Positions 61,079 to 64,000 of a stretch of 64,000 nucleotides of DNA are shown here, piece by piece. The stretch comes from Planctomonas deserti (GTDB lineage Bacteria; Actinomycetota; Actinomycetes; Actinomycetales; Microbacteriaceae). The notes under the pieces were generated by a model. It was not told the DNA's origin. It made no database searches and saw nothing but the letters and a program-made list of their open reading frames with translations. The position numbers and the translations under genes were made by a program. The stretch is from the NCBI RefSeq assembly GCF_003067705.1, contig NZ_QANL01000001.1, positions 1,342,307-1,406,306 on the forward strand. The letters run 5' to 3'. Within the stretch, counting starts at the first letter, position 1. Each line of letters begins with the position of its first letter.

Positions 61079-61899
61079 CCGCTACCCGCGATCGCGTCGT
61101 TCCCATCACCGACCTCGGGGATCCACGGCTCGCCGACTACGCCCACCAGACCGATGTCGCGCTGCGGAAAGCCCGCGGGTCCGAGCACGGCCTCTACCTC
61201 GCCGAGTCGGTGCTCGTGCTCCGCCGCGCGCTCGCCGCGGGTCACGTGCCGCGGTCGGTGCTCGCGCTCGGCAACACGGTGGACGAAGCGCTCGACGCCC
61301 TTGCTGACCATCCCGACGTCCCGATCTTCGTCGGACCGGGGGAGTTGCTCGCCGAGCTGACCGGCTACATCCTGCATCGCGGGCTCATCGCGGCCATGAA
61401 CCGTCCGGTCCTGCCCGACGCGGCTGCGCTGCTCGCCGGCGCCCGGCGCGTCGTGGTGCTGGAGAACGTGGCGGACCCCACGAACGTCGGCGCAATCTTC
61501 CGCTCGGTCGGCTCCATCGGCGCGGACGCGGTGCTGGTCACGCCGCGCTGCTCCGATCCGTTCTACCGCAGGGCGATCCGGGTCAGCATGGGCACCGTGC
61601 TGCAGGTGCCGTGGACCCGCGTCGGCGACTGGGACGAGCTGTCCAGGATGCTGTCCGGCGCCGGTTTCCACACGGCCGCCCTCGCGCTGGCCCCTGGCGC
61701 GATCCCGCTCGCCGAGTTCGCGGCCGCGCCGCCCGAGCGCGTCGCCATGGTGCTCGGCGCGGAGGGTGACGGGCTCACCCCCGAGGCCATCGCCGCGGCG
61801 GACACCGTCGTCACGATCCCGATGCGCCACGGCATCGATTCGCTGAACGTCGCGGCGGCGAGCGCGGTCGCCATGTGGGCCCTCGCCCTTCCGGGCTGA
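61075..61899 (+). CDS. TrmH/SpoU-family RNA 2'-O-methyltransferase
   Basis: 274-residue SPOUT methyltransferase using SAM to methylate ribose in rRNA or tRNA. An N-terminal substrate-binding domain (YLAESVLVLRRALAAG) is followed by motif 1 (LENVADPTNVGAIFRS), motif 2 (AMVLGAEGDGLT) and motif 3 (IPMRHGIDSLNVAAASAV), which together make the trefoil-knot fold. The target position is not predictable. GTG overlaps the pncA stop (GTGA). Confidence 0.9.
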   Translation: MTATRDRVVPITDLGDPRLADYAHQTDVALRKARGSEHGLYLAESVLVLRRALAAGHVPRSVLALGNTVDEALDALADHPDVPIFVGPGELLAELTGYILHRGLIAAMNRPVLPDAAALLAGARRVVVLENVADPTNVGAIFRSVGSIGADAVLVTPRCSDPFYRRAIRVSMGTVLQVPWTRVGDWDELSRMLSGAGFHTAALALAPGAIPLAEFAAAPPERVAMVLGAEGDGLTPEAIAAADTVVTIPMRHGIDSLNVAAASAVAMWALALPG

Positions 61900-61909
61900 C
61901 CCCGCGGCC

Positions 61910-61915
61910 TAGCAT
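61910..61915 (+). promoter_or_regulatory. Candidate -10 of gabD
   Basis: TAGCAT, giving a leader of about 35 bases before ATG 61957. Confidence 0.35.
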
Positions 61916-61956
61916 TGTTTTCAGGAGCGTTCCACCAACGCGAGAAGGGTCGCAGC

Positions 61957-63429
61957 ATGGCTATCTCTGAGCAGGAACTGCTCGCCTCGGTCCCCACGGG
62001 GCTCCTCATCGGCGGGGAGTGGGTCCCGGCGACCGGCGGGCGCACCTTCGACGTGCAGGACCCCGCGACCGGCGCGGTGATCGCGACCATCGCGGACGCG
62101 TCGCCCGAGGACGGGATCCGCGCACTCGACGCGGCCGTCGCGGCGAAGGAGTCCTGGGCGGCGACGGCACCGCGCACGCGCGGCGAGCTCCTCCGGAGTG
62201 CGTTCGACCTGCTGCGCGAGCGCGCGGACGAGTTCGCGCTGCTGATGACGCTCGAGATGGGCAAGCCGCTCGCCGAGGCGGCGGGCGAGGTGACGTACGG
62301 CGGTGAGTTCCTGCGCTGGTTCAGCGAGGAGGCGGTGCGGATCTCCGGTCGGTACGGCCCGAACCCCGAGGGGACGGGCCGCATGATCGTGAGCAGGCAT
62401 CCCGTCGGGCCCTGCTTCCTCATCACCCCCTGGAACTTCCCGCTCGCCATGGCGACGCGGAAGATCGCGCCGGCCCTCGCGGCCGGGTGCACCGTCGTCA
62501 TCAAGCCCGCGGAACTCACGCCGCTGACCACGCTGCACTTCGCCGCACTGCTGCGCGAGGTCGGCGTCCCCGACGGGGTGCTTAACGTGATCCCCACGAC
62601 CGAGGCCGGCGCGGTGTCGGCGCCCATCATCGCGGACCCGCGGCTGCGCAAGCTCAGCTTCACGGGCTCGACCGCCGTGGGGAAGAAGCTCCTCCAGCAG
62701 TCGGCGGAGCAGGTGCTGCGCACCTCGATGGAGCTCGGCGGCAACGCCCCGTTCATCGTCTTCGACGACGCCGACATCGACCGGGTCGTCGACCAGGCGA
62801 TGCTCGCGAAGTTCCGCAACGTCGGTCAGGCCTGCACCGCGGCGAACCGCTTCCTGGTGCAGGAGACCGTCGCCGACGAGTTCACCCGCCGGATGCAGGA
62901 GCGCATCGCGCAGCTGCGGGTCGGCCGCGGGACGGAGGAGGGGGTCACGATCGGCCCGCTCATCAACGCCGGCGCCGTCGACAAGGCGACCTCGCTCGTG
63001 TCGGACGCGGTGGAGCACGGGGCGACCCTCGTCGCCGGGGGAGAGCCGCTCGACGGTCCGGGGCACTTCCTCCCACCGACACTGGTGACCGGCGTGCCCG
63101 AGGGGAGCCGCATCCTCCGCGAGGAGATCTTCGGCCCGGTGGTGTCCGTCGTCCCGTTCGGGTCGGAGGACGACGCGGTGCGGATCGCCAACGGCACGGA
63201 GTACGGACTCGTGTCCTACGTCTTCACCGGGTCCTTCCCCCGGGGCCAGCGCATGATTGACCGGCTGGAGAGCGGCATGGTCGGTCTCAACATGGGCGTC
63301 GTGTCCAACGCCGCGGCTCCGTTCGGGGGGATCAAGCAGTCTGGGCTGGGTCGCGAGGGCGGCGCGGAGGGGATCAACGAGTACCTCGAGACGAAGTACA
63401 CGCTGACCCCGGATCCGTTCGCGGTCTGA
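61957..63429 (+). CDS. gabD: NAD(P)-dependent succinate-semialdehyde dehydrogenase
   Basis: 490-residue aldehyde dehydrogenase. Family order is intact: TPWNFPLAMATRKIAPALAAG, the NAD site TGSTAVGKKL, catalytic Glu in SMELGGNAPF and catalytic Cys in RNVGQACTAANRF, and the C-terminal FGGIKQSGLGREGG. Closest in pattern to GabD-type succinate-semialdehyde dehydrogenases of the GABA/4-hydroxybutyrate route, though other short aldehydes cannot be excluded. ATG 61957 has GAAGGG 8 bases upstream; the longer frame to 61915 is unsupported. Confidence 0.88.
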   Translation: MAISEQELLASVPTGLLIGGEWVPATGGRTFDVQDPATGAVIATIADASPEDGIRALDAAVAAKESWAATAPRTRGELLRSAFDLLRERADEFALLMTLEMGKPLAEAAGEVTYGGEFLRWFSEEAVRISGRYGPNPEGTGRMIVSRHPVGPCFLITPWNFPLAMATRKIAPALAAGCTVVIKPAELTPLTTLHFAALLREVGVPDGVLNVIPTTEAGAVSAPIIADPRLRKLSFTGSTAVGKKLLQQSAEQVLRTSMELGGNAPFIVFDDADIDRVVDQAMLAKFRNVGQACTAANRFLVQETVADEFTRRMQERIAQLRVGRGTEEGVTIGPLINAGAVDKATSLVSDAVEHGATLVAGGEPLDGPGHFLPPTLVTGVPEGSRILREEIFGPVVSVVPFGSEDDAVRIANGTEYGLVSYVFTGSFPRGQRMIDRLESGMVGLNMGVVSNAAAPFGGIKQSGLGREGGAEGINEYLETKYTLTPDPFAV

Positions 63430-63516
63430 GGTCCGCCGACTCGCGGCTGCAAGATGGTCCCATCCCCCGGGATTCCGCGGGAGTGTGGCGCGACACGCCC
63501 GGGCTGCAGCGCGAAG

Positions 63517-63545
63517 TTGCGGCCCCTGCAGGGCCTGCGTAAAGT
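63517..63545 (+). promoter_or_regulatory. Possible distal rRNA-operon promoter
   Basis: TTGCGG, 17 bp, TAAAGT. Weak -35; may be the first of the tandem rRNA promoters. Confidence 0.35.
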
Positions 63546-63641
63546 ACTTACTTGTCACCCCAAAGGTGCGGGAAAGCCGCTGAGCTTCCCGGCCTCAAGC
63601 GGGGGCCACCTCCTCCTTCTCACCGAATCGGTGATCGTCTG

Positions 63642-63671
63642 TTGAAGACGTCCCGAACGTGTGGCTAGGAT
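63642..63671 (+). promoter_or_regulatory. rRNA-operon promoter P1
   Basis: TTGAAG, 18 bp, TAGGAT. Confidence 0.6.
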
Positions 63672-63736
63672 GGACAACCGTTCCCGTTTCGGGTCCGGCC
63701 GAGAGTCTGCCATCGCAGGATGGCGAAAACCTCGAC

Positions 63737-63764
63737 TTGACAGAAACGAAGAACAATGTAAGAT
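63737..63764 (+). promoter_or_regulatory. rRNA-operon promoter P2 (strong)
   Basis: Perfect TTGACA, 16 bp, TAAGAT. Expected start near 63771. Confidence 0.8.
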
Positions 63765-63770
63765 AGAGAA

Positions 63771-64000
63771 GTTGCCTCGGAGGAAGTCCTGAAAGGGATG
63801 GATCCGGGTGCGTCCGATCCTTGAGAACTCAACAGCGTGCACAATGTCAAATGCCAAATATCCTCGGCAATCACTGTAATGGTGGTTGGTGAGATTCCTT
63901 TGGATTAGATAATGAATGTCAGTTGATATTCGAATTTAGTCAGAACAAACTCGCGGAGACTGGGTATCGATTCCCGGTTCTGGTTTTCGCATCTAGATGT
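63771..64000 (+). other. rRNA operon 5' leader (16S gene beyond window)
   Basis: The AT-rich stretch with TTGAGAACTCAACAGCGTGC and CACAATGTCAAATGCCAAAT is typical of the leader before 16S rRNA in Microbacteriaceae-like genomes. No 16S sequence is reached by base 64000. Open frames called here on both strands have no coding character. Confidence 0.75.

Overview
The window is very GC-rich bacterial chromosome, dense in genes, with many 1-14 nt start/stop overlaps and many GTG/TTG starts. The content points to a high-GC Gram-positive actinobacterium: aspartokinase with an internal beta start, a 6C small RNA, a tad pilus locus beside topA-tmk-holB, a ponA2-like PBP next to a metallophosphoesterase, a DUF222/HNH gene, an Rv2578c-type radical SAM protein and many apparently leaderless starts. 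The rRNA leader at the right end and the CCTGAGCCTGTCGAAGG-type repeats suggest Microbacteriaceae. That placement is inference, not a match I could run.

Layout: (1) 1-3040, end of recR, then lysC-asd (start of the aspartate pathway). (2) 3050-5560, a DUF222/HNH gene bracketed by a short repeat and followed by about five 162-bp tandem copies carrying the same repeat. (3) 5636-13500, housekeeping and accessory genes: a sugar oxidoreductase/ThuA pair, DUF1801-VanZ-MORN, a 2H phosphoesterase, mqo, YdeI-like and radical SAM genes. (4) 13610-17392, a two-component system made of a histidine kinase, a degenerate kinase-like membrane protein and a LuxR-type regulator, then tdk.

(5) 17448-40374 is the most distinctive part, an exopolysaccharide (EPS) locus: two acyltransferases, a chain-length BY-kinase with its low-molecular-weight phosphatase, a priming sugar transferase, an O-antigen-ligase/polymerase-like protein, three glycosyltransferases, a flippase and an LCP protein. 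Interleaved are three secreted paralogues that each join a jelly-roll module, a fibronectin-III module and a six-cysteine beta-helix. One of them carries five tandem jelly-roll/FnIII units. Two have CCCC-NAAN-(G/T)GGG motifs centred near -45 of inferred leaderless starts, and one of these has three copies at an exact 15-bp period. My reading is that the Wzx/Wzy-type machinery makes and exports a polymer, LCP may anchor it, and the beta-helix proteins bind, trim or cleave it under a shared regulator.

(6) 40405-45352, VanZ, tRNA-Pro, metallophosphoesterase, PonA2-like PBP, DUF4177 and RidA. (7) 45353-45956, a repeat-rich convergent gap. (8) 45957-56497, acs, 6C RNA, the tad pilus genes (with a fused TadB-TadC), topA, tmk and holB. 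(9) 56494-63429, a lipoprotein peptidase, a TetR regulator, tRNA-Thr, dacB, pncA, an rRNA methyltransferase and gabD. (10) 63430-64000, tandem promoters and leader of an rRNA operon whose 16S gene lies beyond the window.
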